This document shows, piece after piece, positions 18,061-27,724 of a DNA stretch of 64,000 bases (position 1 is its first letter; every line of letters starts with the position of its first letter). Under the pieces are notes generated by a model. The model did no database searches, had not been told where the DNA came from, and was given only the letters and a program-made list of their open reading frames with translations. The position numbers and the translations under genes are program-made. The DNA is from CAZART01 sp964487555 (GTDB taxonomy: Bacteria > Bacteroidota > Rhodothermia > Rhodothermales > VXPQ01), in contig CAZART010000003.1 of the NCBI GenBank assembly GCA_964487555.1, forward strand, positions 1 to 64,000, read 5' to 3'.

Positions 18061-20934
18061 CTACTCTCCGCCGTAATAGAAGTACACCGTGGCTTCGTAC
18101 ATTCCGTCCCTCCGAAACGCAACACTCGGGCTCCCCTCCGGCCCGTGGTCGTGCGCCGGTAGAAATTTCGTGCCGATGGGCGGGATGGCGTGCAGGAACG
18201 AGAGATCACCCTCCGGGAATTCGACCTGCGCATGCCGCGCATCCTCCGGAAACCGCGGCGTGAACAGCCGCAGAAACAGGTTATCTGTGGCGGTGACGAT
18301 GGTGAGATCGGCGCCGCCGTTGATGTCGATGACGCCATTCCGGTCCGTACCGGCACCGCCGCTCGTACCTCCGCCGAACTCGGCCGCAGCGGCTCCGCCC
18401 AGCACCGCCCAGTACAGATCCGCATGAAACCCTTTGAACTCGGGGTAGCCCTCCCACTCCGCGCCGGTGACGGTATCGTTGTAGCCCTTGCGGTGGACGT
18501 CGAACTCCGCGCCTTTCAAGCGATTCTTCCACACGCGGTACGGGCCGCGGCCGAGCCAGGTGAGGTCGCGAACGTCTTCTTCCGCGTAGTCGAATGTGAC
18601 GCCCAGATAGTCGTGCCGGCCAAAGCTCTTGTCGTAAGCGTACTCCAGCTTCAGCCACCCGCTCGGGAGCATTCGCCAGCGCACGCGCTTCAGCTCGCCG
18701 TCGTACGTCGCCTCGATCACGTACTCGTCACCCTGCGCATGGTGATCGAGCTCCTGCAGACCTCCGGATGCACCGATCATCCGCGGCCCGCTGAGTGACA
18801 CGCTGCGGCCGTCGCGGCTTAGAGCAACCAGACGACCGCTCTGACGGTCGAAATGTGCAGAGGCATCCCCGGCACGGAGGATGATCGAATCGCCCGATTC
18901 CTCTTCCGTCACGCGTCCGGGTCCGGGCCGGACGATCCTCGCTTGAATTTCCCGCGGCGCAGCGATCATCCACGTCCACGTGTAGATCTCCCGGCCGTGC
19001 GGGTCTTCGGCCGTGAGGAACAGCGCATCGTGATTCCGCCAGTCGCCCGGCAGATTCAGCGTAAGGGTGCCGCTTCGGCGCGGGGCTACGTCGGGCGCCT
19101 TCGCCGCGCCCCGCCGAGCCGTCACGTGGCTGGATGTGTCGGATTTCGGCCCGGCGAAATCAATGAGCTTCCAGGAGAAGGCAACGTCCTTCAGGTTCGT
19201 GAAGTCGTACCGGTTTTCGATGCGAAGCCTGCCGTCGAACGTCGCCGGCAGGCGGTCGAGCTCGGACCATTCGAAATAGACGGGCGACCAGATCTCTTTG
19301 ATGGCAAAGAAGCTGCCTTCTTTCTCGCGATACGGGCCGACGATCCCGTCGGGAGCGTGGTTGCCGTCCGTATCGAGGATGCCGTCTCGATCCGTCCGAA
19401 CGACCGCTTCATCGGCGAAGACCCACAAAAAACCGCCCACTCCGAGCGGATGGCCGAGGAGCAGATCCCACCAGTCATTCAGTCCGGCTCCATGGCCGCC
19501 GTCGTAGAGCCCGTGAAGGAACTCCGTCGGCATGATCAGGTCGTCGCCGCCGAAGAAGTAATCGGCGCAGCAGCCCCACGGGAGGTAGTGGGTCGTGCTG
19601 ATGCCGTTGTCGTTGAGCCACGGATGCAGGACGGTACGGTTTTGCGGATCCCATCGGGCGTAATCATCTTCGAGCTCGAAATTGAAACCACCCTCGTTGC
19701 CGTTATTCCAGAGAATCACGGACGGATGGTTGACGTCGCGGATGACGAGCTCCCGGACGAGCTTTCGGCCGACGTCCGTGTCATATTCGTCCTGCCACCC
19801 CGCGAGTTCATCGAGAATATAGAGCCCGAGCGAGTCGGCTACGTCGAGGAAGTGCTCGTCGGGCGGGTAGTGGGACATCCGAACGGCATTCATATTCATG
19901 TCCTTGATGAGCTCGGCGTCGCGAATGCTGAGGGTGCGGCTGGTCGTTCGGCCCGATTCCGGCCAGAAGGTGTGCCGGTTCACGCCGCGAAGACGCACTT
20001 TGCTGCCGTTCAGGTACAGTCCGTCTTTCGGACGCACTTCGACCGTGCGGAAACCGAATGATTCCTCCACCTCGTGCACGGGCCGACCTTCCTCTTCGAG
20101 CGCCAGCACGACCCGGTACCGATGGGGATACTCCGCCGACCAGGTCTTCGGGTTCCGGATGTGGGTGTTCATCCGAACGCTGTCCGTTCCGGCCGCGATC
20201 GGCTGCGCGAACGGCTCGCCTACGAGCTCATCGGCCGGCGTTAGGATGCGTCCGGTTACCTGGACGTCGACGTCGGTGCGGCCGTCGATGCCGTCGAGAT
20301 AAACGTCGACAGCGAACGAGCCGTCGGCGCGCGCGTCGAGGGCAGTCCGTTCGATGTGCCGCTCCGGCTTCGCCTCTAGATAGACCGGCCTGAATATCCC
20401 ACCGAATATCCAGTAGTCCGCGTGCCGCTCTGCACGGTTGACGGACGCGTTCGCCGAGTGCTTGTGCACGTCGACCTCGAGCAGATTCTCACTTTCGTAA
20501 TCCAGAAGATCGGAAATGTCGTAGCGAAAGCGGTAAAATCCGCCTTGGTGCATGGGCCCGGCCGTTTCTCCATTGACCCGCACCTCGGTGTCGGTCATCG
20601 AACCCTCGAAAACGATGTCAACAGCGTTACCTCGCCACGCTTCGGGAACCGAAAAGCGATGCCGATAGAAGCCGGTCTCCTTCCCTCGCGTATCCTCCGA
20701 AGCGTGCCCGTAGTCGTACGTGCCAAACCCTTCCAGCTCCCACTGCGACGGCAGTGGAATCGTCGACCATTGGCCGGCAAGCCGGCCGCCGTCCACCATG
20801 AATTCCCACTCGATGGTGTCGTCGTTTCCGGTTCCGGAAAGATAATGGATCTCGGTGTGCTGTCCTGTCGCCGAGTGCGGCCGAATCAGCGCAACGGCTA
20901 CGAAGAAGGCGAGAGCCGTCCGAATGGTTATCAT
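18061..20934 (-). CDS. Exported glycoside hydrolase family 2 enzyme (beta-galactosidase-like)
   Basis: The protein has 957 residues with a signal peptide (TALAFFVAVALIRPHSATG). The GH2 order is seen: sugar-binding jelly roll (~60-190, including YDYGHASEDTRGKETGFYRH), immunoglobulin-like domain, then the TIM barrel starting RLRGVNRHTFWPESG (~315). The acid/base is probably Glu414 in WNNGNEGG and the nucleophile Glu471 in MPTEFLHG. A beta-sandwich follows. It should cleave beta-galactosides or related glycans outside the cytoplasm; exact substrate cannot be read. It sits in a minus-strand run with the PQQ dehydrogenase and M28 peptidase. Confidence 0.9.
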   Translation of the reverse strand: MITIRTALAFFVAVALIRPHSATGQHTEIHYLSGTGNDDTIEWEFMVDGGRLAGQWSTIPLPSQWELEGFGTYDYGHASEDTRGKETGFYRHRFSVPEAWRGNAVDIVFEGSMTDTEVRVNGETAGPMHQGGFYRFRYDISDLLDYESENLLEVDVHKHSANASVNRAERHADYWIFGGIFRPVYLEAKPERHIERTALDARADGSFAVDVYLDGIDGRTDVDVQVTGRILTPADELVGEPFAQPIAAGTDSVRMNTHIRNPKTWSAEYPHRYRVVLALEEEGRPVHEVEESFGFRTVEVRPKDGLYLNGSKVRLRGVNRHTFWPESGRTTSRTLSIRDAELIKDMNMNAVRMSHYPPDEHFLDVADSLGLYILDELAGWQDEYDTDVGRKLVRELVIRDVNHPSVILWNNGNEGGFNFELEDDYARWDPQNRTVLHPWLNDNGISTTHYLPWGCCADYFFGGDDLIMPTEFLHGLYDGGHGAGLNDWWDLLLGHPLGVGGFLWVFADEAVVRTDRDGILDTDGNHAPDGIVGPYREKEGSFFAIKEIWSPVYFEWSELDRLPATFDGRLRIENRYDFTNLKDVAFSWKLIDFAGPKSDTSSHVTARRGAAKAPDVAPRRSGTLTLNLPGDWRNHDALFLTAEDPHGREIYTWTWMIAAPREIQARIVRPGPGRVTEEESGDSIILRAGDASAHFDRQSGRLVALSRDGRSVSLSGPRMIGASGGLQELDHHAQGDEYVIEATYDGELKRVRWRMLPSGWLKLEYAYDKSFGRHDYLGVTFDYAEEDVRDLTWLGRGPYRVWKNRLKGAEFDVHRKGYNDTVTGAEWEGYPEFKGFHADLYWAVLGGAAAAEFGGGTSGGAGTDRNGVIDINGGADLTIVTATDNLFLRLFTPRFPEDARHAQVEFPEGDLSFLHAIPPIGTKFLPAHDHGPEGSPSVAFRRDGMYEATVYFYYGGE

Positions 20935-20964
20935 ACTATAACGTTCATGATTTTGGATGAGGGC

Positions 20965-22851
20965 TCAAGGAAGCGCGAATGCAACATACGCGCTGCCGGG
21001 CGGAGTTTCGATGGGCCGGGCGCCGCGCATGCCAACGCCGCCGCCCGCCGCGACGATGACGTACTGCTTGCCGTCGACGTCGTAGGTCGCGGGCAATGCC
21101 GTTCCGCCCGTCGGCAGCTTCGCCTCCCAGAGCATCTCGCCGGTGGCCTCGTCAAAGGCCCGAAACCTGCCGTCCATCGTCGAACCGACGAACACCAGCC
21201 CGCCCGCCGTGACAATGGCTCCGCCGAGATTCAGCGTGCCCGTCGGTGGCTGACCGCGTTCGGCCAGCATCGGGTACGTGCCGAGCGGCACCTGCCAGGC
21301 AATGCCTCCGGCATTGAGGTCGATCGCCGTGAGCGTTCCCCACGGCGGTTTGATGGCCGGATATCCGTCTTGATCCACAAAGTGCGGATCTCCCCGCGCC
21401 ACGTACGCCGGATCGGCTTCCCCCGCAGCCTTCTGCAAGGTGACGATCGACGGGAAGTTGCTGGCGCTCACGAAGAGCCGGCCCGTCGCCGGATCGAAGG
21501 CCGCACCCCCCCAGTTGGCGCCGCCGAGAAACCCGGGGAGCATCAACGTGCCCTCTGCGCTGCCGGGCGTAAACAGCCCCTCCGATCGGTGCTTCTCAAA
21601 CATCTCAAGCGCATGGGCATGTGTTTCGGGGGAGCGGTCCGTTAAGTCCTCCTTGGTGATGCCCTGCCGCGCGAAGGGCGGCGGCTTCGTGGGGAACGGC
21701 TGTGTCGGCCAGGCCTCCTCTCCAGGAACGTCGGACCGAGGCACAGGGCGCTCCTCGATCGGGAACAGCGGCTCGCCCGTTTCGCGATCCAGCAGAAAAA
21801 CGAACCCGGTCTTCGTGACCTGCGCGACCGCGTCTCGCGCACGGCCCTCGTGAACGACGCGCACCAGATTAGGCGGCGCCGGAAGATCGTAGTCCCACAC
21901 GTCGTGATGAACGGTCTGGTAATGCCAGATGCGCTCGCCCGTGGCTGCGTCGAGCGCAAGCAGCGTGTTCGCGAATAGATTGGAGCCTTTGCGGTTGCCG
22001 CCGTAAAAATCGTACGTCGGCGCGCCGGTCGGGGCGAATACGATCCCGCGTTCCGCATCTACACTAAAGCCGGCCCATACGTTGGCACCGCCCGCCGTTC
22101 TCCACGAGTCGTCTTCCCACGTGTCGTGGCCGAATTCACCCGGCTGCGGGATCGTGTGGAAGGTCCACGAAAGCTCCCCGGTGCGCACGTCGTAGGCCCG
22201 AACGTGCCCCGGCGCGGCACCGGGCGATTCGGATACGTTGGCACCCACCACGATGAGATCCTCGTACACGGCGCCCGGCGAGGTGATGATGATTTCCGCA
22301 TCCTCCGGATCTCGGCCGAGTCCTTCGCGCAGGTCGATCTTGCCGGCCGTGCCAAATGAATGAATAGGCTTGCCCGTGCGCGCATCGAGTGCGTGCAGAA
22401 GGGGTCCGGCCCCGAGAAATATCCGCGCATCGGAGCCGTCGGACCAGTACGTCAGACCGCGGCTCACTTCGCGCCAGTACCGCGGGCCGTCGTAGTTGTC
22501 GTATGGATCGTAGCGCCACCGCTCCGCACCCGTCGCCGCATCCACTGCGATGACCTTGAGCAGCGGCGAGGTCAGATACATCGTGCGGCCGATGATGATG
22601 GGGTTGCACTCGATCGTCGGTCCACGGTCGCCGGTATCGAGCGTCCAGGCTACCTGAAGCTGCGCTGCGTTCGAGCGATTGATCTGATCGAGCGACGAAT
22701 AGCGCGTCTGGCCGGCGTCGCCACCGTAGACCTGCCAGGTGCGATGCGCGGATTCGCCGGAATCCCGGAGGTCGAGATGGTCGGCACCCGTGCAGCCGGC
22801 GCACACGAAGAGCGCAAGACAAAGGGGCCGGATTTGAACGTGGCGGGACAT
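20965..22851 (-). CDS. PQQ-dependent (quinoprotein) dehydrogenase, lipoprotein
   Basis: The protein has 628 residues from ATG 22851 with a lipoprotein signal ending LFVCAGC. The body is an eight-bladed propeller with repeated AxDxxTGxxxW motifs (AVDAATGAERWRYDP, ALDAATGERIWHYQ, AFDEATGEMLWEAKLP). GDAGQTRYSSLDQIN and the C-terminal LPTGGTALPATYDVDGKQYVIVAAGGG are typical of membrane glucose dehydrogenase-like quinoproteins. It would oxidise a sugar or alcohol in the periplasm and pass electrons to the respiratory chain. No PQQ biosynthesis genes are in the window. A longer frame reaches 22941, but the lipoprotein start is more sensible. Confidence 0.92.
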   Translation of the reverse strand: MSRHVQIRPLCLALFVCAGCTGADHLDLRDSGESAHRTWQVYGGDAGQTRYSSLDQINRSNAAQLQVAWTLDTGDRGPTIECNPIIIGRTMYLTSPLLKVIAVDAATGAERWRYDPYDNYDGPRYWREVSRGLTYWSDGSDARIFLGAGPLLHALDARTGKPIHSFGTAGKIDLREGLGRDPEDAEIIITSPGAVYEDLIVVGANVSESPGAAPGHVRAYDVRTGELSWTFHTIPQPGEFGHDTWEDDSWRTAGGANVWAGFSVDAERGIVFAPTGAPTYDFYGGNRKGSNLFANTLLALDAATGERIWHYQTVHHDVWDYDLPAPPNLVRVVHEGRARDAVAQVTKTGFVFLLDRETGEPLFPIEERPVPRSDVPGEEAWPTQPFPTKPPPFARQGITKEDLTDRSPETHAHALEMFEKHRSEGLFTPGSAEGTLMLPGFLGGANWGGAAFDPATGRLFVSASNFPSIVTLQKAAGEADPAYVARGDPHFVDQDGYPAIKPPWGTLTAIDLNAGGIAWQVPLGTYPMLAERGQPPTGTLNLGGAIVTAGGLVFVGSTMDGRFRAFDEATGEMLWEAKLPTGGTALPATYDVDGKQYVIVAAGGGVGMRGARPIETPPGSAYVAFALP

Positions 22852-22937
22852 ACGATGGTAGCTAGCGGCGCCGTTCGGTTGCCGGCAAGATACACTGCCC
22901 CCATGAAAATCACGGATAGGACGGAGCACTCGTCCCG

Positions 22938-23660
22938 TCATTTCCGTTGATCATTTCCTTGTGAAGAACCGACGGTTCGTCGAATCATCCGTTTTCTCGA
23001 GCCCTCATGCAGCGCAACGAGCCCGAGGATGCCGACGGCAAGCGCCGGACCGATGAGTTCGAGGGAGTCCATCGCAACCGCCGTCAGCACGGCAATCAAA
23101 CACCAGATCACCACGGGCACGGCCGTCAGCCACCGGAGCCGGCCTTCTGCGGCGAGCAGGACACCGATCGTCGCGATCGCCGTAGGATCCGGACCTAATC
23201 CGAAGATCGATAGCTCGGTCCAGGCACGGCCGTCGGCCAGGCCGATGAGCGGATCGATGAGAATCGCGAAGACCACGAGCCCTATTCCGGTGCGTGCGCC
23301 TGTCGTGCCGGTGTCGGCGATTCGAAGTCGGTCCGCCAGAACGCCGATCCCGAAGAGCATTACGGCCACGACCGCGAACAGCGCGGCGAAATAGGATGCG
23401 GCGATGTTGATCGTTGCGTAGCGCTCCAGGTGAAACGCCCATCCAATCCACGCCCACATGATGGTCAGAACGGCCGCTATCAGCCGCCCGGCATGGGCGG
23501 GGCGGCGCCACAGCAGCCACATCAGCCCGATAGACGCCGCCAGTGCGACCACGTGAAGCGGCCAGATGTCCCGGTTGTAGAGCTCAAAGAGCCGGAGGTA
23601 CGTCTCCTGCGAGAAAAGGAGGAAATCGGAAAGCGCGTAACTATCGAGGTGGTCGAGCAT
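22938..23660 (-). CDS. DUF6064 integral membrane protein
   Basis: The protein has 240 residues with about seven hydrophobic segments. The N-terminus LSDFLLFSQETYLRLFELYNRDIWPLH is the signature of DUF6064, a multi-pass family of unknown function; further segments include VVALAASIGLMWLLW and TAIATIGVLLAAEGR, and the C-terminus is basic. It sits between the aldo/keto reductase upstream (18 bases away) and the PQQ dehydrogenase, all on the minus strand, so co-transcription is likely. Confidence 0.82.
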   Translation of the reverse strand: MLDHLDSYALSDFLLFSQETYLRLFELYNRDIWPLHVVALAASIGLMWLLWRRPAHAGRLIAAVLTIMWAWIGWAFHLERYATINIAASYFAALFAVVAVMLFGIGVLADRLRIADTGTTGARTGIGLVVFAILIDPLIGLADGRAWTELSIFGLGPDPTAIATIGVLLAAEGRLRWLTAVPVVIWCLIAVLTAVAMDSLELIGPALAVGILGLVALHEGSRKRMIRRTVGSSQGNDQRK

Positions 23661-23678
23661 GAGGTCGCGTCGAATGCC

Positions 23679-24614
23679 TCACAGCGCCTCGACGTACTTG
23701 ACGATTCGATCCCGCATGGCCGCATCGGGCAGGCGTCCCTGCGCGGCGCCCATATTCTCCCGCATATGGTCGACCTGTGTGGTGGCGGGGATCGCGCACG
23801 TGACGTCAGGATGCGAAACAATGAACTTCAGCAAGAGCTGCGGCCAGTTGCGGCAGTCGATCTCGCCGGCCCATTCGGGCAGTGGGTGGCGTAGCACTTT
23901 GTTGACGAGCGATCCGCCGCGGTAGGGTCTATTTGCAATAACGGCTATTCCGCGCGCCCGCGCCAGCGGCAGCAGGCGACGTTCAACCTGTCGGTCGACC
24001 ACATTGTACGTCAGCTGAACGAAATCGATGGGCTCATCGGCCATGATCGACTCGAGCTCTCGGTGCCGGCGGCCGTGAGAGGTCGTGACGCCGACGTGGC
24101 CGAGGCGTCCGGCCTCTTTCATCTCGAACAACATGTCGAGATGTGGTCGCCACGCCACGAGGTTGTGAACTTGAAGCAGATCGAAGCGGTCGATGCCCCA
24201 CAACTGCCCGGACCGCGCCACCTGCTTGCGACCCTCCGATGCCGAGGATGTCCACACCTTCGTGGCCGAGAAGAGTTTCTGTGTAGAACCGAGTCGGCGA
24301 AGACCATAGCCGACGACCTCCTCCGACGATCCGTACATGGGTGACGAGTCGATCATCCCGCCGCCGGCGGCAAAGAACGTTCGGAGCACCTCGGCCCGCG
24401 CCGCCCTTGCGCGCGGATCCTCTCCGACGTTAAAGGTGATCCACGTACCCATGCCAATGACGGGAATGCGTACTCCGCTGGACGGAATCGCCTTCGTATG
24501 CACATCACGGCGATGACCGTGGCCGGTCCATGCGCCCGTCATGAACGGCAGCGCAGCACCGGCCGAGATCATCCTCAAAAAGCCACGTCGGTTCAAGGTC
24601 GATTCGTGCGGCAT
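23679..24614 (-). CDS. Tat-exported aldo/keto reductase
   Basis: The protein has 311 residues. The N-terminus has a twin-arginine signal (NRRGFLRMISAGAALPF). The catalytic tetrad of the AKR superfamily can be followed: Asp and Tyr in MIDSSPMYGSSEEVVG, Lys in FSATKVWTSS and His in LLQVHNLVAW. An NADPH-site-like PATTQVDHMREN lies near the C-terminus. Export of an NAD(P)H-linked enzyme through Tat implies the cofactor is carried folded. The substrate is unknown; neighbours suggest sugar or glycan metabolism. It is divergent from the sulfatase at 24871. Confidence 0.88.
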   Translation of the reverse strand: MPHESTLNRRGFLRMISAGAALPFMTGAWTGHGHRRDVHTKAIPSSGVRIPVIGMGTWITFNVGEDPRARAARAEVLRTFFAAGGGMIDSSPMYGSSEEVVGYGLRRLGSTQKLFSATKVWTSSASEGRKQVARSGQLWGIDRFDLLQVHNLVAWRPHLDMLFEMKEAGRLGHVGVTTSHGRRHRELESIMADEPIDFVQLTYNVVDRQVERRLLPLARARGIAVIANRPYRGGSLVNKVLRHPLPEWAGEIDCRNWPQLLLKFIVSHPDVTCAIPATTQVDHMRENMGAAQGRLPDAAMRDRIVKYVEAL

Positions 24615-24870
24615 CTCTCCACGTATTCGTTTGCTTGTTTAGTCAATGCCTGGGCGAGAAACACGTTTCCACGCGACGCCGGACGATGACCGCTCATACG
24701 ACGGCCGATTGTGGACTGGATCCGAACCGGGAAACGGCGCCGGAGGGTGCGTCTTGCTTGGCGCGTAGGACGAGCCTACCTTGCCTCGAGGCATGGGCGC
24801 TTCTCACGTTTCCTTCGCGTTCCCGGGCCCGTGCTCAACGCGACAAAACGACACGCTATCCACGGACACG

Positions 24871-26463
24871 ATGACACAGACCTCCGGGCGCATCGCGCCG
24901 GCCGTCGTAGCGCTTATAGCCATCGTGCTGTGTGCCTGCGAAGCGGAGCCGGCGCAAACCGATCTCCGGCGTCCTAACATCATCTACATTATGTCGGACG
25001 ATCAGGCCGCCCGCACGATCAGCGCGTACGACGACAGCATCGTCCGCACACCCAATATCGACCGGCTCGCCGACGAAGGTGCCCTATTCACGCAAAGCTT
25101 TGTCGCTAACTCCATCTGCGGGCCCAGCCGCGCCTCCATTCTCACCGGCAAGCACAGCCATAAACATGGCGTCACCGGAAACGGCGAACCGTGGGACAGC
25201 ACGCAAATGGTCTTCCCGCGGGCGCTCAAACAGGCCGGCTATCAGACGGCGCTCATCGGAAAGTGGCATCTCAACAACCGTCCGGCCGACGAATACGACA
25301 CCTATAAAATTCTGACCGGCGCCGGAAAGCAGGGCTTCTACTACAACCCGGACTTCTACTCGAGCGATGCAGGCGCAGAGACGATGTCCGGCTATTCGAC
25401 GGATTTGATCACCGACGAGGCCCTCCGCTGGCTGGAGGAATCGAGGAATCCCGATCGGCCTTTCCTTCTCCTCGTGCAGTACAAGGCGCCGCACGTGCCG
25501 CGCATGCCGCCCATCCGTCTGTTGGACAAATACGTCGACGAGACCATTCCCGAGCCGCCGACCCTCTATGACGATCTGACAACACGGTCGTATTACGCGA
25601 AGCAGGTCAACTTTTTCCTCGACCGACACAATCCGCTTCCGCCGTACGGCACCTACGATCCGAAAGAGCGAAACATCTACTTCGCGCGTATGACGGACGA
25701 CCAGCTAAAGGCCTACCACGCCGTCATCGATCCGCAGGAAGAGGAATTTCGAAGGATGCAAGCGGCGGGAGAGCTGGATGATTCCACTGCGATGCGAGGC
25801 TACGTCTACCAGCGGTTTATCAAGGACTATCTCCGCATCGTAGATGCGCTCGACGAGAATGTCGGTCGACTGCTGGATTGGATCGATGCCGACGAGTCTC
25901 TGAAGGAGAACACGGTCGTCGTGTACGCCGCCGACCAGGGCTACTTTACCGGCGAACACGGCTATGCCGAAAAACGGCTCATGTATGAAGAGGCGCTGGC
26001 GTTTCCGCTCCTGATGCGCTGGCCCGGTCGCATCGAGGCGGGCCGTCGAATCGAATCGCTCGTTCAGAACATTGATCTCGCTCCCACCTTCATGGAGATG
26101 GCGGATGCGAGCGTCCCCGAGGATATTCAGGGCAGATCGCTCCTACCGTTGCTCACCGGTCGCGAAGCGCCGCCCGATTGGCGTACGTCCGTCTACTACC
26201 ACTATTTCGACCATTTGCATCACAGGGTCGGCCGTCACGCAGGCGTCCGGACCGATCGCTTGAAGCTGATCCACTTCTACACCGACGACGTCTGGGAATT
26301 CTACGACCTCGAAGCCGATCCGCTCGAGCTCAACAACCTGTACGGCGAGACGAGGTATGCCTCTGACATCGCCTCGATGAAGGACGAGTACGAACGCCTG
26401 AAGCAGCATTACGACGTGCCGCAGCAGGCGTTCGAAGCGCCGTTCGAGATCGCCGCACGTTAA
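24871..26463 (+). CDS. Secreted arylsulfatase-family sulfatase
   Basis: The protein has 530 residues. RPNIIYIMSDDQ is the metal-binding N-terminus, and Cys83 in CGPSRASILTGKH is the formylglycine site (C-x-P-S-R). Further motifs are LIGKWHLN, APHVPRMPP, VVVYAADQGYFTGEHG and the C-terminal LYDLE-like FYDLEADPLELNNLYG. The N-terminus is a signal peptide with a possible lipobox at VLCAC. It should hydrolyse sulfate esters of glycans. ATG 24871 is preferred over 24781, because the earlier residues do not look like a signal. Activity needs a formylglycine-generating enzyme, not seen here. Confidence 0.93.
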   Translation: MTQTSGRIAPAVVALIAIVLCACEAEPAQTDLRRPNIIYIMSDDQAARTISAYDDSIVRTPNIDRLADEGALFTQSFVANSICGPSRASILTGKHSHKHGVTGNGEPWDSTQMVFPRALKQAGYQTALIGKWHLNNRPADEYDTYKILTGAGKQGFYYNPDFYSSDAGAETMSGYSTDLITDEALRWLEESRNPDRPFLLLVQYKAPHVPRMPPIRLLDKYVDETIPEPPTLYDDLTTRSYYAKQVNFFLDRHNPLPPYGTYDPKERNIYFARMTDDQLKAYHAVIDPQEEEFRRMQAAGELDDSTAMRGYVYQRFIKDYLRIVDALDENVGRLLDWIDADESLKENTVVVYAADQGYFTGEHGYAEKRLMYEEALAFPLLMRWPGRIEAGRRIESLVQNIDLAPTFMEMADASVPEDIQGRSLLPLLTGREAPPDWRTSVYYHYFDHLHHRVGRHAGVRTDRLKLIHFYTDDVWEFYDLEADPLELNNLYGETRYASDIASMKDEYERLKQHYDVPQQAFEAPFEIAAR

Positions 26464-26514
26464 GCTCCGAACGTAGCCCTGCAGATGCGGATGCGGGCAT
26501 CGAGAAAAAGGACG

Positions 26515-26787
26515 TCATACGACATCCGGCGTCATCTCCCGGACTTCCTGGATGGACATGAAAGGAATGTTCGCGCGCTCGTTGACTTCCCGGACGGCGT
26601 CCGCGTTGGGGGCTTCGAAATAGCAATGCGTCTGCTCCGATTCAGGAATAAAAAAGCTGCGAATCCATCGGACCTGCGTGCCTTCCTCGGTCATTTCCGC
26701 GGCGCACGATTTGGCGCGCGCTCCAGCTCCGGTGAGTGCTTCCAGAGTGATTCCGGGCAATTCACGTTTAACGACAAAGCAGCTCAT
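26515..26787 (-). CDS. DUF4242 small protein
   Basis: The protein has 90 residues and is cytoplasmic. The pattern CFVVKRELPGITLEAL, then VRWIRSFFIPESEQTHCYFEAP and NADAVREVNERANIPF, is that of DUF4242, a ferredoxin-like-fold family annotated in some databases as nickel-binding. It converges with the sulfatase and precedes nothing on its own strand. It is separated by 44 bases from the Clp-N fusion gene upstream and could be co-transcribed with it. Confidence 0.85.
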   Translation of the reverse strand: MSCFVVKRELPGITLEALTGAGARAKSCAAEMTEEGTQVRWIRSFFIPESEQTHCYFEAPNADAVREVNERANIPFMSIQEVREMTPDVV

Positions 26788-26831
26788 GTCAACCTCGGTT
26801 ATTTGGGGAAAGATGGATACAGACGCTTTTA

Positions 26832-27485
26832 TTAGTCCGGCTTGTATGGTTCGAGCAAGTCGAGCAAATCCTGTCTTCGTATGCGTACCGCACGTTCACC
26901 CGCGAGGCGATGCGCGGTAAGTTTGCCGGATCGGATGTAGCCGCGCACCGTCTGTGTGTGCACGCCCAGAAAGTCGGCGGCATCGTCCGGGCTCAGCAGC
27001 TCCTGCACCGATCCCGGCGATCGGACGCCTCCGCCGCGCCGCTGCCTCGACTCCTCTTGCTGCCAACGAGCCAGCGCCGCCCGCCAACCGGCGGAGTCGA
27101 AGCCGTACGTGCTCTTCAATCGACCCATCAATCCGTCGTCCTCGCCGGCGAAGGCGGCGAGCATGTGCACCGGGGCGATTCGTGATGAGCCGTCCTGCCG
27201 GGCCAAAACCGCGGCACGATCGAAGAGCGTGGCCGCAGCGCCTGAATAGGCCACCTTCTTACGGGTCGCATCCGTCTCGTCGAGCCGGTCTTCATCCAGC
27301 ATCTCGAGGTCGATCGTCAAAGGTCCGATGAGCGCGATTCCGAAACGGGAGGCGGCGTGCAAAAGACCGGCCAGCAGATCGTCCGCCGTGACCTCGTCGC
27401 TGTTCCGGCGCTTCGCGCGGACGATAGCGAGGCGCGCCGCCCGCGTCAACTCGTTGTGACCATCTGTGGGAACGCCGGTACTCAT
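26832..27485 (-). CDS. Clp N-terminal domain fused to an excisionase-type helix-turn-helix
   Basis: The protein has 217 residues. Residues ~10-135 contain the two Clp-N repeats (LTRAARLAIVRAKRRNS..., then a second copy AAVLARQDGSSRIAPVHMLAAF). After a linker, residues ~161-211 are an excisionase/MerR-like DNA-binding domain: LLSPDDAADFLGVHTQTVRG, GKLTAHRLAGERAVRI. ClpA/ClpC N-domains bind substrates and adaptors; here one is attached to a DNA reader rather than an AAA+ unfoldase. It may sense a Clp substrate or arginine-phosphorylated protein to control transcription; that is inference. The divergent upstream space 27486-27724 may hold its operator. Confidence 0.88.
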   Translation of the reverse strand: MSTGVPTDGHNELTRAARLAIVRAKRRNSDEVTADDLLAGLLHAASRFGIALIGPLTIDLEMLDEDRLDETDATRKKVAYSGAAATLFDRAAVLARQDGSSRIAPVHMLAAFAGEDDGLMGRLKSTYGFDSAGWRAALARWQQEESRQRRGGGVRSPGSVQELLSPDDAADFLGVHTQTVRGYIRSGKLTAHRLAGERAVRIRRQDLLDLLEPYKPD

Positions 27486-27724
27486 TGGATATCACTCGTT
27501 GTCACTCATCATCGCTTAATATACACCATTCTTACAAGAAGTCAACCCGCAGCGCGGAATCCAAAGCGCGCGGAGCGGCGGGGCCTCGCGTGCTCCGTCT
27601 GCTTCGAGAACGCGACGTCGCTACCCGCGTAAGCTTTGGTCATCGCGTCGTTCACGCGGTATTTGACATCCACGGCTTGGGTCCATTGCAGTGCATTGCA
27701 TACATCAAATTCGTTTCACGCGCC

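Noticed and set aside
18853..20061. Long plus-strand frame (402 codons) inside the GH2 gene
   Set aside because: It is an antisense shadow of a strongly conserved GH2 coding frame in GC-rich DNA; the residues show no family pattern.
27499..27525. Possible promoter TTGTCA/TATACA upstream of the small exported gene
   Set aside because: Spacing is 15 bases and Bacteroidota-type promoters differ; without start-site data it is not convincing.
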